64,000 bases of DNA from Bifidobacteriaceae bacterium (GCA_022650895.1 JALCQC010000006.1:45991-109990); one strand, 5' to 3'. Numbered from the stretch's first letter, positions 31,793 through 41,839 are shown. Numbers and translations: made by a program. Notes: a model not told the origin generated them from the sequence alone.

Positions 31793-34693
31793 GTGGTAGC
31801 AGTACTTGACAAAGTTCTTCGTATGGGTGAGGGTCACCAGCTAAAGCGGCTTGAAGACGTCGCACGGCGCGTTAATGAACTCGAAGATGAGATCTCCGCG
31901 CTCTCAGACGACGAATTGAAGGCGCAGACGGGCAAGTTCAAAGAGCGGCTTGCCAAGGGGGAGACCCTTGACCAATTGATGCCTGAGGCTTTTGCAACGG
32001 TTCGTGAGGCGTCGAAACGAGTCCTCGGACAGCGTCACTTCGACGTTCAGCTCATGGGCGGCGCCGCCCTGCATTGGGGCAACATCGCCGAGATGAAGAC
32101 GGGTGAAGGCAAGACCTTGGTGGCCACCCTTCCAAGCTATCTGAATGCTCTTGAAGGCAAGGGCGTCCACGTAGTTACCGTCAACGACTATCTGGCGAGC
32201 TACCAGGCGGAGCTCATGGGTCGTATCTACCGTTTCCTGGGCATGTCGGTGGGGTGCATCATCACCGATCAGAAACCCGCCGAACGCAGGAAGCAATACA
32301 ACGCCGACATCACCTACGGAACCAACAACGAGTTTGGTTTCGACTATCTGCGTGACAACATGGCATGGGAAAAGTCCGACTTGGTGCAGCGCGAGCATCA
32401 CTTCGCCATCGTCGACGAGGTCGATTCGATCCTCATCGACGAGGCGCGTACGCCACTCATCATCTCTGGTCCGGCAGAGGGGGATGTCACCCGCTGGTAT
32501 CGTCAGTTCGCCAAGCTCGTTCCAACCCTCAAGCGTGATGAAGACTACGAAGTCGACGAGAAGAAGAAGGTCGTCGGAATTCTCGAGCCAGGCATCTCCA
32601 AGGTCGAGGATTATCTGGGCATCGACAACCTCTACGAGCCCAGCAACACCGCACTGATCGGCTATCTCAACAACGCCATCAAGGCGAAGGAACTCTTCAT
32701 CCGCGACAAGGACTACGTTGTCTCCGGCGGTGAAGTCATGATCGTCGACGAACACACCGGTCGTATGCTTCCGGGGCGTCGCTACAACGAAGGCCTGCAC
32801 CAGGCCATCGAGGCAAAGGAGGGCGTTGAGGTCAAGGCCGAGAACCAGACCTTCGCCACCGTCACGCTGCAGAACTACTTCCGTATGTACGACAAGCTCG
32901 CGGGTATGACGGGTACTGCGGAAACCGAAGCCGCGGAGTTCATGCAGACCTACAAGTTGGGCGTGCTCCCCATTCCGACGAACAAGCCGATGATCCGCAA
33001 GGACAAGGACGACTTGATCTACCGCACGAAGAAGGAAAAGCTTGCGGCCATCGTCAAGGATGTCGCAGGACGTTACAAGAAGGGGCAGCCGGTACTTCTC
33101 GGTACCGCCTCCGTCGAGTCCTCCGAGGTTGTTTCCTCACTCCTTGACGTCGCCAAGATTCCGCACACCGTTCTCAACGCAAAGCAGCACGGACGCGAGG
33201 CCGCAGTGGTTGCGGTCGCCGGTCGCAAAGGCGCCATCACGGTGGCCACCAACATGGCTGGTCGTGGTACGGATATCATGCTCGGCGGAAACGTCGAATT
33301 CCTGGCAGACCAAGAACTGAAGAAGCAGGGATACTCCACCGAGGACACTCCGGAGGAATACGAGAAACTGTGGGGACCCACGCTTGAGAAGATCAAGCAG
33401 CAGGTCAAGGCAGAGCACGAGGAAGTCAAGGAACTCGGTGGTCTGTACGTTCTGGGTACGGAGCGCCACGAGTCCCGGCGCATTGACAACCAGCTGCGCG
33501 GCCGTTCCGGACGTCAGGGAGACCCCGGCGAATCCCGCTTCTACCTGTCTCTTGAAGACGACCTCATGCGTCTGTTCAACACGCAGCTTGTCGCCCGCGT
33601 CATGAGCAAGGGAATGCCCGAAGGCGAGCCCATCGAATCAAAGGCCGTCTCGAAGGGTGTGCGCAACGCTCAGAAGGCCGTCGAATCCCGCAACTACGAG
33701 ATTCGTAAGAACGTGCTGAAGTATGACGATGTCATGAACAAGCAGCGCGAGGTCATTTACGCAGAACGCCAGGCAGTGCTCAAGGGCGAGGATATCTCCG
33801 AGGACATCACCAAGTTCCTGGAAGACACGATTTCCTCCTATATCAAGGGAGCAACACGCGGTTCCGATAAGCCTGCGAATTGGGATCTAGACGAGCTGTG
33901 GAAAGCCATCGGAACGATCTATCCGATTTCAGTGGACGTTGACGAGGCGAAAGAAGCCATCAAGAAGCTGAAGCATGATGCCGCCTCCGACAAGCTCAAG
34001 GAGCTCATCACCGAGGACGCCAAAAAGCAGTACGTGGAGAGGGAAGAGAAGTTCGGCTCCGACCTCATGCGTCAGCTCGAGTGCCGCGTCGTTCTTGCAG
34101 TACTCGACCGCAAGTGGCGCGAGCACCTCTACGAGATGGACTACCTCAAGGACGGTATCGGTCTGCGCGGCATGGGTCAGCGTGACCCGCTGGTTGAGTA
34201 TCAGCGCGAAGGTTACCAGATGTACAACTCCATGGTCGAAGCCATCAAGGAAGAAGCTATCCAGCTACTGTTCCAGCTCGATGTCCAGCAAGTGCAGCAG
34301 ACCACTGAACAGGAGCAGCAAGAGCAGTCCGAAGAGGCTTCTCAGACCACTGCAAGTGGTCCCACGGATCCCGACGCCAGTGCGACCGGTGACATCGATG
34401 ACGTCGCTGAAACAGACAACGCGGAGACGGCCCACGAAGATACCAAGACAGCAGAGCATGTGAGCGCACCTGCCGATGGCACGAAAGCCGATACCCAGAA
34501 ACCGGGAATTGTCGGTCCCGCGCCCATGACGCACGCGGATGAGAAGGTTCCCGCCTCCCGTCGTCCAAAGTCGGAAGAGCTGCGGTCCCCATGGTCAGAT
34601 GGCCGTGTGTTCCCCGGAACGCCGAAGAACGCGCCATGCCCCTGCGGATCTGGCCGCAAGTACAAGATGTGCCATGGTCGCAACGAAAAGTGA
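31793..34693 (+). CDS. secA: Preprotein translocase ATPase SecA
   Basis: A 966-residue motor of the Sec pathway. Walker A MKTGEGKT is at about residue 100; [24 protein letters not shown] follows. NBD2 has [15 protein letters not shown] and the arginine-finger block [26 protein letters not shown]. The last 140 residues are an acidic Gln/Thr-rich linker ending in a zinc-binding SEC-C motif [13 protein letters not shown]. The GTG at 31793 (AGGAG seven bases upstream; [19 protein letters not shown] is the normal N-terminus) is preferred to the ORF-track start at 31658. Confidence 0.96.
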   Translation: MVAVLDKVLRMGEGHQLKRLEDVARRVNELEDEISALSDDELKAQTGKFKERLAKGETLDQLMPEAFATVREASKRVLGQRHFDVQLMGGAALHWGNIAEMKTGEGKTLVATLPSYLNALEGKGVHVVTVNDYLASYQAELMGRIYRFLGMSVGCIITDQKPAERRKQYNADITYGTNNEFGFDYLRDNMAWEKSDLVQREHHFAIVDEVDSILIDEARTPLIISGPAEGDVTRWYRQFAKLVPTLKRDEDYEVDEKKKVVGILEPGISKVEDYLGIDNLYEPSNTALIGYLNNAIKAKELFIRDKDYVVSGGEVMIVDEHTGRMLPGRRYNEGLHQAIEAKEGVEVKAENQTFATVTLQNYFRMYDKLAGMTGTAETEAAEFMQTYKLGVLPIPTNKPMIRKDKDDLIYRTKKEKLAAIVKDVAGRYKKGQPVLLGTASVESSEVVSSLLDVAKIPHTVLNAKQHGREAAVVAVAGRKGAITVATNMAGRGTDIMLGGNVEFLADQELKKQGYSTEDTPEEYEKLWGPTLEKIKQQVKAEHEEVKELGGLYVLGTERHESRRIDNQLRGRSGRQGDPGESRFYLSLEDDLMRLFNTQLVARVMSKGMPEGEPIESKAVSKGVRNAQKAVESRNYEIRKNVLKYDDVMNKQREVIYAERQAVLKGEDISEDITKFLEDTISSYIKGATRGSDKPANWDLDELWKAIGTIYPISVDVDEAKEAIKKLKHDAASDKLKELITEDAKKQYVEREEKFGSDLMRQLECRVVLAVLDRKWREHLYEMDYLKDGIGLRGMGQRDPLVEYQREGYQMYNSMVEAIKEEAIQLLFQLDVQQVQQTTEQEQQEQSEEASQTTASGPTDPDASATGDIDDVAETDNAETAHEDTKTAEHVSAPADGTKADTQKPGIVGPAPMTHADEKVPASRRPKSEELRSPWSDGRVFPGTPKNAPCPCGSGRKYKMCHGRNEK

Positions 34694-34710
34694 GTGACCA
34701 TAAATAGCCT

Positions 34711-34736
34711 CGACCCGCCACAATAACGGCGGGTCG
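34711..34736 (+). terminator. Terminator after secA
   Basis: CGACCCGCC (34711-34719) and GGCGGGTCG (34728-34736) form a perfect 9-bp stem with an eight-base loop. The following TGTCATTAT is a weak T-tract. Confidence 0.65.
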
Positions 34737-34800
34737 TGTCATTATAGAGGGCATCCGCAGGACGAGGGTCTGTGCGGCAAGCAAACAACAAGGAGCAATT

Positions 34801-35868
34801 ATGTCCGAACCATTCACATGGAAGTCGATTCTGTCATCGCTCGCTTCAGGCGAGCATCTGAGTTTCGAGCAGTCCGAGTGGTTCATGAACGACCTGATGG
34901 ACGGCAACGCTTCCTCGATTCCAGTGGCGGCGGTCTTGGCGTCCCAGCAGGCCCTTGGCTTGACCCCTCAGGAAGTCGCGGGGGCTGCGAAGGCGATGGT
35001 GGAGCATGCCGTTCCTTTGAAGATTTCAGGCAACACCACCGATATCGTGGGAACCGGTGGCGACCACGCATCTACGGTGAATCTTTCGACCATGGGTTCC
35101 ATTGCCGCGGCGGCAGCGGGCGTCAAGATCGTGAAACACGGCAACCGTGCCGCAAGCTCCAAGTCGGGTGCTGCGGACTGCCTTGAGGCGCTGGGTCTTC
35201 CCCTTGACCTTCATCCAGACGATGTGGTTGCTGTGGGGGAGAAGATCGGGATCACATTTGCCTTCGCAAAGACTTTCCATCCTGCGATGCGCTTCGCGGG
35301 TCCGATTCGTTCGGAATTGGGAATCCCGACGGTCTTCAATTTGCTGGGCCCCCTGACCAACCCGGCACGTCCGGCTCACATTGCAGTAGGTGTGGCAGAT
35401 CGCACATTGTCTCCCATGGTTTCCGAGGTTTTCGCAAGCCGGCATCAGGATGGTCTCGTTTTCACTTCCCATGAGGGTCTTGACGAGATGGCTCCCACGG
35501 GCCCGGTCTCTGTCTGGGAGATTCGCGACGGCGAGGTCGCCGTCAGCGACTTCGATCCGGTTGAGGAACTGGGACTCAAGAAGATAGCCGTCGCCGATCT
35601 GCGTGGAGGAATGCCCGATTTCAACGCCCAGGTTGTCCGCGATTTCCTGAAGGGTAAGCCGGTCAGCTCCCGTGAGACCGCTCTGCTGAACGCCGCGGCG
35701 GCAATCGTGGCGGATCATAGCTTGCTCTCACATCCTCAGGCAACGCTGACGGAGAGATTCCAGGAGGCATATCAGCTGGCAGAGAACGCTGTTGATTCGG
35801 GTGCCGCTGCCCATCTTCTCGATGAGTGGATTAGCTACGCGAAGGAATTGAAGGCTGCAAGGGCGTAA
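34801..35868 (+). CDS. trpD: Anthranilate phosphoribosyltransferase
   Basis: A 355-residue enzyme joining anthranilate and PRPP in tryptophan synthesis. The PRPP-binding GTGGDHASTVNLST and the anthranilate/phosphate block VKHGNRAASSKSGAADCLEALG are intact; FGPIRSELGIPTVFNLLGPLTNP-type sequence follows (here FAGPIRSELG). The ATG follows AAGGAGCAATT. No other trp gene is adjacent, so this trpD is separate from any trp operon, as is common in bifidobacteria. Confidence 0.95.
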   Translation: MSEPFTWKSILSSLASGEHLSFEQSEWFMNDLMDGNASSIPVAAVLASQQALGLTPQEVAGAAKAMVEHAVPLKISGNTTDIVGTGGDHASTVNLSTMGSIAAAAAGVKIVKHGNRAASSKSGAADCLEALGLPLDLHPDDVVAVGEKIGITFAFAKTFHPAMRFAGPIRSELGIPTVFNLLGPLTNPARPAHIAVGVADRTLSPMVSEVFASRHQDGLVFTSHEGLDEMAPTGPVSVWEIRDGEVAVSDFDPVEELGLKKIAVADLRGGMPDFNAQVVRDFLKGKPVSSRETALLNAAAAIVADHSLLSHPQATLTERFQEAYQLAENAVDSGAAAHLLDEWISYAKELKAARA

Positions 35869-35916
35869 TTGCGCGGTTGTCGGTGCCTGTGCAGTGGCTT
35901 TGGAAAAGACCAAGAC

Positions 35917-35930
35917 TGAAAACGTTTGCA
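35917..35930. promoter_or_regulatory. LacI-family-type operator
   Basis: TGAAAACGTTTGCA fits the LacI/CcpA-family half-site rule TGNAANCGNTTNCA at every fixed position. It lies in the gap between trpD and the ROK kinase gene, 129 bases before the kinase ATG and upstream of an 18-bp hairpin. Sugar-responsive LacI regulators are abundant in bifidobacteria, which fits a kinase target. The cognate regulator is not in the window. Confidence 0.55.
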
Positions 35931-35938
35931 TAACCTCA

Positions 35939-35977
35939 GTACCTGAGGCCTCCGACCAAGTCGGAGGCCTCAGGTAC
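35939..35977 (+). terminator. 18-bp perfect hairpin between trpD and ROK kinase
   Basis: GTACCTGAGGCCTCCGAC (35939-35956) is followed by loop CAA and its exact complement (35960-35977). TCTTATAG follows, a poor T-tract. Most likely it is the trpD terminator. Because it lies after the LacI-type operator, it could also sit inside the kinase leader. Confidence 0.65.
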
Positions 35978-36058
35978 TCTTATAGAGTCATTTGAACGTT
36001 AAACGCGCGTTTTTTGAGGCGTTGTCGCATCAAGAACACGCAGAGGTTGGGAGTAGTA

Positions 36059-37042
36059 ATGCACACGCTTGCAATCGATATTGGTGGTACGAAGATCGCT
36101 GCAGGAATTTTCGACGAAGAGGATAAGATTCAACGTCGTTGGCAGATTCCCACTCCGACGACGTCGGAGGGCATTGATGCCCAACTCGCTAATCTGTACC
36201 GCGAAGCAAAGGAAGAGGCTCCCGATATTTCCGGCATCGGTATTTCCGCTGCAGGAAATGTGGAGGGCGATCGCCGTACGGTGAGTTTCTCCGCGAACAT
36301 TCCGACATGGATTCACTATCCGTTGGCCGATAAGCTTGAGGCTCTTATCGATCACGAATGTCCTGTGGTCGTAGAGAACGACGCCAACTGCGCCGGGTGG
36401 GGCGAATATATCTGCGGCGCCGGTAAGGGCAGTAAAAACATGGTGATGCTGACGGTGGGCACCGGCCTTGGTGGTGCCATCGTCATCAACGGTGAACTCT
36501 ATCGCGGTTCCTTCGGCATGGCCGCGGAGGCTGGGCATCTTCCCATGGTTCCGGACGGAGACACCTGCGGCTGTGGTCTGCGTGGCTGCGCCGAGCGCTA
36601 TACCTCCGGTTCCGCACTTGAGCGTTTCGCTCGTTCCGCAATTCGGCGCTGGCCTGACAAGTCGGATCGTCTGATGGAACTCGCCGGTGGTAACGTCCAC
36701 GATCTGCGTGGACAGATGGTCTCTCAGGCAGCAAAAGAAGGCGACGACCTTGCCCTCTATGCTTTCGGAAAGATCGGCGAATGGTTGGGACGCACCATGT
36801 CGGCGCTTGCGGCCGTTCTTGATCCAGACCGCTTTGTTGTCGGCGGTGGAGTGGTTTCCATCGGTGACATTCTGCTTGAGCCCGCTCGCTACAACTACGT
36901 CCGTTTCCTCGAAGCCGCCGCCTACCGCCCGCACGCAGACATTCTGGCTGCTGCCGCTGGTCCGGACGCCGGAATGGTGGGTGTTGCGGATCTCGCACTT
37001 CGCGAGGCACGTGCACAGGGGGAGTCTCAGATTAACGCTTAG
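36059..37042 (+). CDS. glk: ROK-family glucokinase
   Basis: A 327-residue sugar kinase. The phosphate-binding IDIGGTKIAAGIF opens the protein; VVENDANCAGWGEY carries the catalytic Asp. The ROK zinc motif is EAGHLPMVPDGDTCGCGLRGCAERY (His plus three Cys). VGGGVVSIGD is the C-terminal adenosine motif. No HTH is present, so it is a kinase and not a ROK repressor. Glucose is the likely substrate; N-acetylmannosamine or fructose kinases of the same family cannot be fully excluded. The ATG at 36059 is chosen because MHTLAIDIGG is the natural start. Confidence 0.87.
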   Translation: MHTLAIDIGGTKIAAGIFDEEDKIQRRWQIPTPTTSEGIDAQLANLYREAKEEAPDISGIGISAAGNVEGDRRTVSFSANIPTWIHYPLADKLEALIDHECPVVVENDANCAGWGEYICGAGKGSKNMVMLTVGTGLGGAIVINGELYRGSFGMAAEAGHLPMVPDGDTCGCGLRGCAERYTSGSALERFARSAIRRWPDKSDRLMELAGGNVHDLRGQMVSQAAKEGDDLALYAFGKIGEWLGRTMSALAAVLDPDRFVVGGGVVSIGDILLEPARYNYVRFLEAAAYRPHADILAAAAGPDAGMVGVADLALREARAQGESQINA

Positions 37043-37111
37043 CGGGTGTGCCGGAATCTCTGTGAATCGTAGAAAGAATCATAGAAAGAGATAAACCGAT
37101 AAAGCTGTGAT

Positions 37112-37159
37112 GAGGAGAGGGTGGACAGCGGTCATCATGACACTGTCCACCCTCTCCTC
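37112..37159. terminator. Bidirectional terminator between ROK kinase and convergent gene
   Basis: A 17-bp perfect stem: GAGGAGAGGGTGGACAG (37112-37128) with CTGTCCACCCTCTCCTC (37143-37159), loop 14 bases, followed by TTATGTTCT. It sits 29 bases before the 3' end of the minus-strand gene. Confidence 0.8.
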
Positions 37160-37187
37160 TTATGTTCTGCACGCGATTTTTTAGCTT

Positions 37188-37706
37188 CTATACCCGGGCT
37201 CCATCGTCGAAGGGATCGTCGCGAGTCTCGCTATGACCGCGAAGCCTGGTGAAAAGACCCACAGCGCCGATAAGAGTGAGGACTCCGCTGATGGTTGCCA
37301 ACACGGGAGCGATGCTGGGGAAGAAGACCACGAGTATCAGTCCGAGGACACCGATGAGGGTCATGATCGCAAAGACGACGGTGCCTTTGCGCATTGAACC
37401 GATGTCCGGTGGACCGGGTGTGAAAGTGTTGTCGCCCAACGCATCATCCACATCGAGCCAGCTGTTCTGAAAATCGCGCGGACCCTTTCCGGCACCACCA
37501 GGACGGACGAAGGAATCATTGGTGAGGTCCTTCGCGTCGAGGAGCTTCTGTTTTTCCTCTTTTTCTGCATGTTTTTCAAACTTTCGAGCGGCACGCGATT
37601 TTTCGAGATCGCTGAGCTCCGAGGAATGGGTCGAAAGAAAATCCTCCCACTCCGAACCGTCATTTGGCTGCTGGTGAGAGTCGTTGGTATCCTTGTTCGC
37701 GGTCAT
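37188..37706 (-). CDS. Hypothetical membrane protein with charged N-terminal half
   Basis: A 172-residue protein I do not recognise. Residues 1-105 are hydrophilic: an acidic start, a Lys/Glu-rich helix-like stretch (EKSRAARKFEKHAEKEEKQK) and a GPRDFQNSWLDVDDALGDN segment. Two close hydrophobic helices follow (about 110-131 and 134-153), with a short charged tail. It has the look of small actinobacterial membrane proteins with a cytoplasmic head. It is transcribed convergently to the ROK gene and divergently from plsC. Codon use is like its neighbours, so it is probably a real gene. Confidence 0.75.
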   Translation of the reverse strand: MTANKDTNDSHQQPNDGSEWEDFLSTHSSELSDLEKSRAARKFEKHAEKEEKQKLLDAKDLTNDSFVRPGGAGKGPRDFQNSWLDVDDALGDNTFTPGPPDIGSMRKGTVVFAIMTLIGVLGLILVVFFPSIAPVLATISGVLTLIGAVGLFTRLRGHSETRDDPFDDGARV

Positions 37707-37773
37707 ACCTCTACTCTAAACGTTCATCTTGAAACAATGACCGTCATGATGAGTTATCAGAAAAGAGTGCTTC

Positions 37774-38490
37774 GTGTATTGGTTCTATGTCGGGTTGCTC
37801 GGTCCGTTGGCGCGTCTATGGTTTACCCCTACCATCAAGGGGCTTGAGAACGTTCCGAAAGAGGGTCCGGCGATCATCGCGTCGAATCATCTTGCCGCCA
37901 TCGACGATGCGATCATTCCACTTGTCACCCCGCGCATGGTGCATTTCATGGGCAAAGCCGAGTATTTCACGGGCAAAGGCATCAAGGGCAAGCTCAAGAA
38001 GTTCTTTTTCACCACCGCAGGCGTTTTCCCTGTCGACCGCTCGGGAGGTACGAAGGCGTTGGGTGCGTTGGAATCAGCCCGTGAGATTCTCGAGGACGGT
38101 AAGTTGTTCGGAATCCACCCCGAGGGCACCCGCAGCCCTGATGGCAATCTGTACCGTGGCCACACCGGTGTGGCGCGGCTCGCCTTCGAAACCGGAGCCC
38201 CCATCATCCCGGTCGCGTTGACGGGAACGGACAAGGCCCAGCCCACGGGGAAGGTTTTCCCTCAACGTCACCATTGCACCATCACGTACGGGGAACCCAT
38301 CGTGGTGGAGAAGAAGCCGGCCGATCAACTGACGCATGAGGAAATCCGTGATCTCACTGACACGATGATGGCGAAGATCGGCGAGATGAGCGGACAGAAG
38401 TACATCGATATGTATGCCCAGGTCAAGAAGAAGCAGCTCAAAGAGGCGCGTGCGCAGGCCGAGGCGCAGCAGCAGTCACCGGTCGAATAG
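37774..38490 (+). CDS. plsC: 1-acyl-sn-glycerol-3-phosphate acyltransferase family protein
   Basis: A 238-residue PlsC-type acyltransferase for phospholipid synthesis. The HxxxxD motif is SNHLAAIDD, with further blocks FPVDRSGG, HPEGTRSPDGNLYRGHTGVARLAFETGAPIIPVAL (motif III EGTRS). A GTG start at 37774 gives YWFYVGLLGPLARLWF, a short hydrophobic N-terminus. Its stop and the stop of the convergent kinase gene are separated by one base, so there is no terminator between them. Confidence 0.88.
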   Translation: MYWFYVGLLGPLARLWFTPTIKGLENVPKEGPAIIASNHLAAIDDAIIPLVTPRMVHFMGKAEYFTGKGIKGKLKKFFFTTAGVFPVDRSGGTKALGALESAREILEDGKLFGIHPEGTRSPDGNLYRGHTGVARLAFETGAPIIPVALTGTDKAQPTGKVFPQRHHCTITYGEPIVVEKKPADQLTHEEIRDLTDTMMAKIGEMSGQKYIDMYAQVKKKQLKEARAQAEAQQQSPVE

Positions 38491-38491
38491 A

Positions 38492-40579
38492 TTAGACGAT
38501 CGTTAGCGTTACCGTGGTCGCCTTTCCGGAGGAGTCGCGCAACCGCACCTTTTCTCCTCCATCCGGTGACTGTCTCAGCACCATATGGAGAGTCTCGCTC
38601 TGCAGAGGAAGCGATATCTTGACTTTCAGGCCGAGGCCTTCTAGTTTCTTCACCGCCTCGTCCTTGGAGGTTCCCACCAGACTTGGCATCTCAACGGTCT
38701 CTGGTCCCTTCGAAACTGTGAGAGTCACCTCGTCTCCCCAGTGAGCCGTCGCGTTCTCGGAAGGCTCGGAGGAGATGACGGAACCGGAGGCGATGGAGTC
38801 CGAAAAGTCTTTTTTCACCGTCACCTTCAACTGAAGGGCCTCGAGCGCCTGAGTGGCATCGTCTTCCGATTTTCCTGCCAGCTGTGGTATCTCAACGGGT
38901 TTGGGACCCTGCGAAACCGTCACCGTGATCTCTGCATTGTGCGCCAGGGTTGTTCCCGGCTGCACTGATGAGGAGATGGCGCAGCCCTTGTCTGCGTCAA
39001 GACTGTATTCCTTCTTGACGGTGAGATTGGTGAATCCCAGTGAGTTCAGTGCATCTTCGGCGTCGGGCGTCGCATCGCAATCAAGCAGATCCGTGGGGAC
39101 GGTGAGTTTCTCGATTCCCTTTGACACCACGAGCCTGAGCTGTCCTCCACGCCGTGTCACATGTCCCTCAACGTCGGGATTTGCGCTGATGATCTTGCCG
39201 TCGGCGATGGTGTCGGAGTATTTCTCCGTGGTGGTGTAGTCGATGCCGAGTGCGGTGAGGGTCTGCTTATAGTGGGAGTATGAAGCGCCCGTGAGTGTGC
39301 AGCTCTGCTCGGTGCAGGGCTTGTCGGAGGCTTCAGGAACAGTCCAGTAGCTGCCCGGACCCCAGAACCACCACCAGATAACGCCCCCCGCAACAACTGC
39401 TGCGATGGCGGCGACGAGGCCGATGATGAGTCCACGCCGTTTTTTTCCGTTTTTTGTGTTGGTTTTCTTGGCTTTCCCTGTTTTTCCGATGGTAGGAGGG
39501 TATGGCGGCTGAACCGTTTTCTCCGGGGCTTCAGGATTCCTTTCCATTACGGAGGTGTGTTCGACCACCGGCGTGCCCGTGGAGTGAAGGAACTCCTCGG
39601 TGGGTTTCTCCTGAGTGTTGGGCGGAGGAGTGAGAGAGGTGGTTGCGTCAGAAGTGTCGGAAGCTGTTGATGACTGTCCTGTGACCAGCGGGGTGAACTT
39701 GTAGAACAGATCCTTCCTTGGAATCAAGGCTGCGGTCTCTTGAAGTTCCTTCAGGGCTTGGGAGGCATCGTTGGGGCGTTTCTGCGGGTCACGCGCGTCG
39801 AGACGTGAAATGAAATCGATGAGTGGCTTGGGAAAGTTTCCTCCGTGGTCGGCCAGTGACGGAACATCGTCATGGACATGCTTGAAAACCATCGTGATGG
39901 GGTTGTCGGAGGTGAAGGGAACCGACCCCGTGAGCATTTCGTACCCCATGACGCCAACGGAATAAAGATCTCCCTGAGGTGTCGCTTTGTTGGATTCGAT
40001 CATCTCCGGTGCGAGGTAGGCCGCAGTTCCGAGCAAGAGGCCCGTCGTTCCCATGGTGGCGTCGGAAACCGCCTTCGCCAGGCCAAAATCAGTGATCTGC
40101 ACATGCCCACGCGAGTTGATGAGAATGTTCTCGGGTTTGATGTCGCGATGCACAAGGCCCGCCTGATGGGCAGTGGCGAGACCGTCAAGTGTCTCGGAAA
40201 GAATGCGAAGAGTGTCACGAACGGAAAAAGTGGGGTTGCGTTCCATGGATTCGCGCAGATTCACACCATGGACGTACTCCATCACAATGTATTGAAGCCC
40301 GTCGAATTCTCCGGTGTCATAGACCTGAACGATGTGGGGGTTCGACAAGGCAGCTGCTGACTTTGCCTCCGCATGGAAGCGATGGAGAAATTGCTCGCGG
40401 TGCGGTCCCTGTGCCAGCTGTGAGTGGATGATTTTGATGGCGACGGTGCGTTCAAGACGTGAGTCCTGGGCAAGGTAGACGCTGGCCATCCCACCGTCGG
40501 CGATCCGCCGGGTGATGGTGTACCTGTTCTCCAGTACTCTGCCGACGCGCGGATCTTCCACTTCACTCATAGGCACCAT
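38492..40579 (-). CDS. pknB: PASTA-domain serine/threonine protein kinase
   Basis: A 695-residue membrane kinase. The kinase domain (about residues 20-285) has the Gly loop IADGGMASVYL, the VAIK lysine, HRDIKPENIL and DFGLA. A Ser/Thr/Pro-rich juxtamembrane stretch leads to a basic segment and one membrane helix (GLIIGLVAAIAAVVAGGVIWWW, about 385-410). Four extracellular PASTA repeats follow, which bind cell-wall fragments. Such kinases control growth and division. I start at the ATG at 40579 (AAGGAGA 12 bases upstream); ATG 40570 is possible. It lies downstream of the polyprenyl synthase gene on the same strand, with a 90-base gap. Confidence 0.93.
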   Translation of the reverse strand: MVPMSEVEDPRVGRVLENRYTITRRIADGGMASVYLAQDSRLERTVAIKIIHSQLAQGPHREQFLHRFHAEAKSAAALSNPHIVQVYDTGEFDGLQYIVMEYVHGVNLRESMERNPTFSVRDTLRILSETLDGLATAHQAGLVHRDIKPENILINSRGHVQITDFGLAKAVSDATMGTTGLLLGTAAYLAPEMIESNKATPQGDLYSVGVMGYEMLTGSVPFTSDNPITMVFKHVHDDVPSLADHGGNFPKPLIDFISRLDARDPQKRPNDASQALKELQETAALIPRKDLFYKFTPLVTGQSSTASDTSDATTSLTPPPNTQEKPTEEFLHSTGTPVVEHTSVMERNPEAPEKTVQPPYPPTIGKTGKAKKTNTKNGKKRRGLIIGLVAAIAAVVAGGVIWWWFWGPGSYWTVPEASDKPCTEQSCTLTGASYSHYKQTLTALGIDYTTTEKYSDTIADGKIISANPDVEGHVTRRGGQLRLVVSKGIEKLTVPTDLLDCDATPDAEDALNSLGFTNLTVKKEYSLDADKGCAISSSVQPGTTLAHNAEITVTVSQGPKPVEIPQLAGKSEDDATQALEALQLKVTVKKDFSDSIASGSVISSEPSENATAHWGDEVTLTVSKGPETVEMPSLVGTSKDEAVKKLEGLGLKVKISLPLQSETLHMVLRQSPDGGEKVRLRDSSGKATTVTLTIV

Positions 40580-40669
40580 CGTAGAATGAGGTCTCCTTAA
40601 AACGGCGTGAGGGGAACGATTCTGATGAAATCTCCACCACCTCACCTGCCGACACGCTGAGATGGGTGT

Positions 40670-41839
40670 TCATCGGGTGTGAATCTGGGGCAGGAAAAGT
40701 CTGCTGGTATCGACAAGGCGAGAGGTGTCGGCGTCAGAGATTGCCAGCGAATCCTGCCAGACCGCTATTTCATCAGTGCTGCTGTTCCACAGAGTCTCGA
40801 TGCGGGCGAGGGAGCGTTCGATGGCACCGCTGCGTTCAAAAATATCGATGACGGGGGATATGTCGCCGTCATCTCGTGTCTCTCTCGAGTAGATATCCGT
40901 GAGCACCTTTCTGTCTGCTTCCGTGGAATAGGCCAAGGCGTCGGCAAGAAGCACGGTTCGTTTACCCTCCTTGATGTCGCCACCGAGAGGTTTGCCACTG
41001 GTTGAATGCTTTCGCTGTACGTCAATGAGATCGTCAGCGAGTTGGAATGCGGTCCCGAGAGGAGTCCCGATGCGCTGTGCCCACGTTTTGGCAGTGTCGG
41101 GTGCGAATCCGGCACAGATGAAACCGAGTCGCAGCGGTGCGATGGTGGTGTAGCTCGCGGTTTTCCAACGGAAAACGGACAGGCAGTTCTTGATGATGAG
41201 ATCGGGACGGTCGAGGGGGACCGCGGTATCCGCCACGTCGAGGACTTGGCCGATCTCGACTTCTTTCTGCATATCGAGAAAAGCGGTGACGACGGCTTCA
41301 TGAAGCAGGGCCGGGCCGGTCGCAGCCGCCTGCGACACGACGCCGAGACTCATCGTGGCGAGGAGATCGCCCAGCATGATGCCAAGTCCGGTGCCGACGT
41401 CTTCGCAGGTCTGATGCTGTGTATGAGGAATGTTTGAAAGAGGAGATGTCGCATTGATTGAGCTGGCGAAACTGCGGAAGACGGTGCTCAGACCTTTATG
41501 TGCTGCAGGTACACCTCTCCGTGTGTCAGAGTCGTCGATGATGTCGTCATGCACCAGAGCACCGGTTTGGAAAATCTCGATGGCACAGGCAATATCGATA
41601 ATAGCCTGATCGGTCAGCGACAAATCTCCCGAATTCCCGGAAGCCACGGTCCCCGCCGCGAGGGTGAGAAGCGCTCGCAGTCTTTTCCCGCCCTCGCTCG
41701 AATGCAAAGCCTGTTCGATGACCCCACGCATCAGGCCGGAGCTTGGCACGTCGTCAAGTGTGACGTGAGCCTGCTCCTTGATGAGTTCGGCAATCCTGGC
41801 GTCCACTGTCTGACGCACCGCATCGGTAGAGTTCTTCAT
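40670..41839 (-). CDS. Polyprenyl (geranylgeranyl-type) diphosphate synthase
   Basis: A 389-residue trans-isoprenyl diphosphate synthase. The two Asp-rich motifs are present: first DDIIDDSDTRRG and second DDLIDVQRK. GKRLRALL near the N-terminus binds substrate phosphate. Product chain length cannot be set from the motifs alone; in this family it supplies precursors for lipid carriers or quinones. The start at 41839 keeps the family N-terminus but its upstream AAAGGG touches the ATG, so translation initiation is unclear; the ORF-track start at 41926 would overlap the divergent gene. It is probably cotranscribed with pknB. Confidence 0.88.
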   Translation of the reverse strand: MKNSTDAVRQTVDARIAELIKEQAHVTLDDVPSSGLMRGVIEQALHSSEGGKRLRALLTLAAGTVASGNSGDLSLTDQAIIDIACAIEIFQTGALVHDDIIDDSDTRRGVPAAHKGLSTVFRSFASSINATSPLSNIPHTQHQTCEDVGTGLGIMLGDLLATMSLGVVSQAAATGPALLHEAVVTAFLDMQKEVEIGQVLDVADTAVPLDRPDLIIKNCLSVFRWKTASYTTIAPLRLGFICAGFAPDTAKTWAQRIGTPLGTAFQLADDLIDVQRKHSTSGKPLGGDIKEGKRTVLLADALAYSTEADRKVLTDIYSRETRDDGDISPVIDIFERSGAIERSLARIETLWNSSTDEIAVWQDSLAISDADTSRLVDTSRLFLPQIHTR

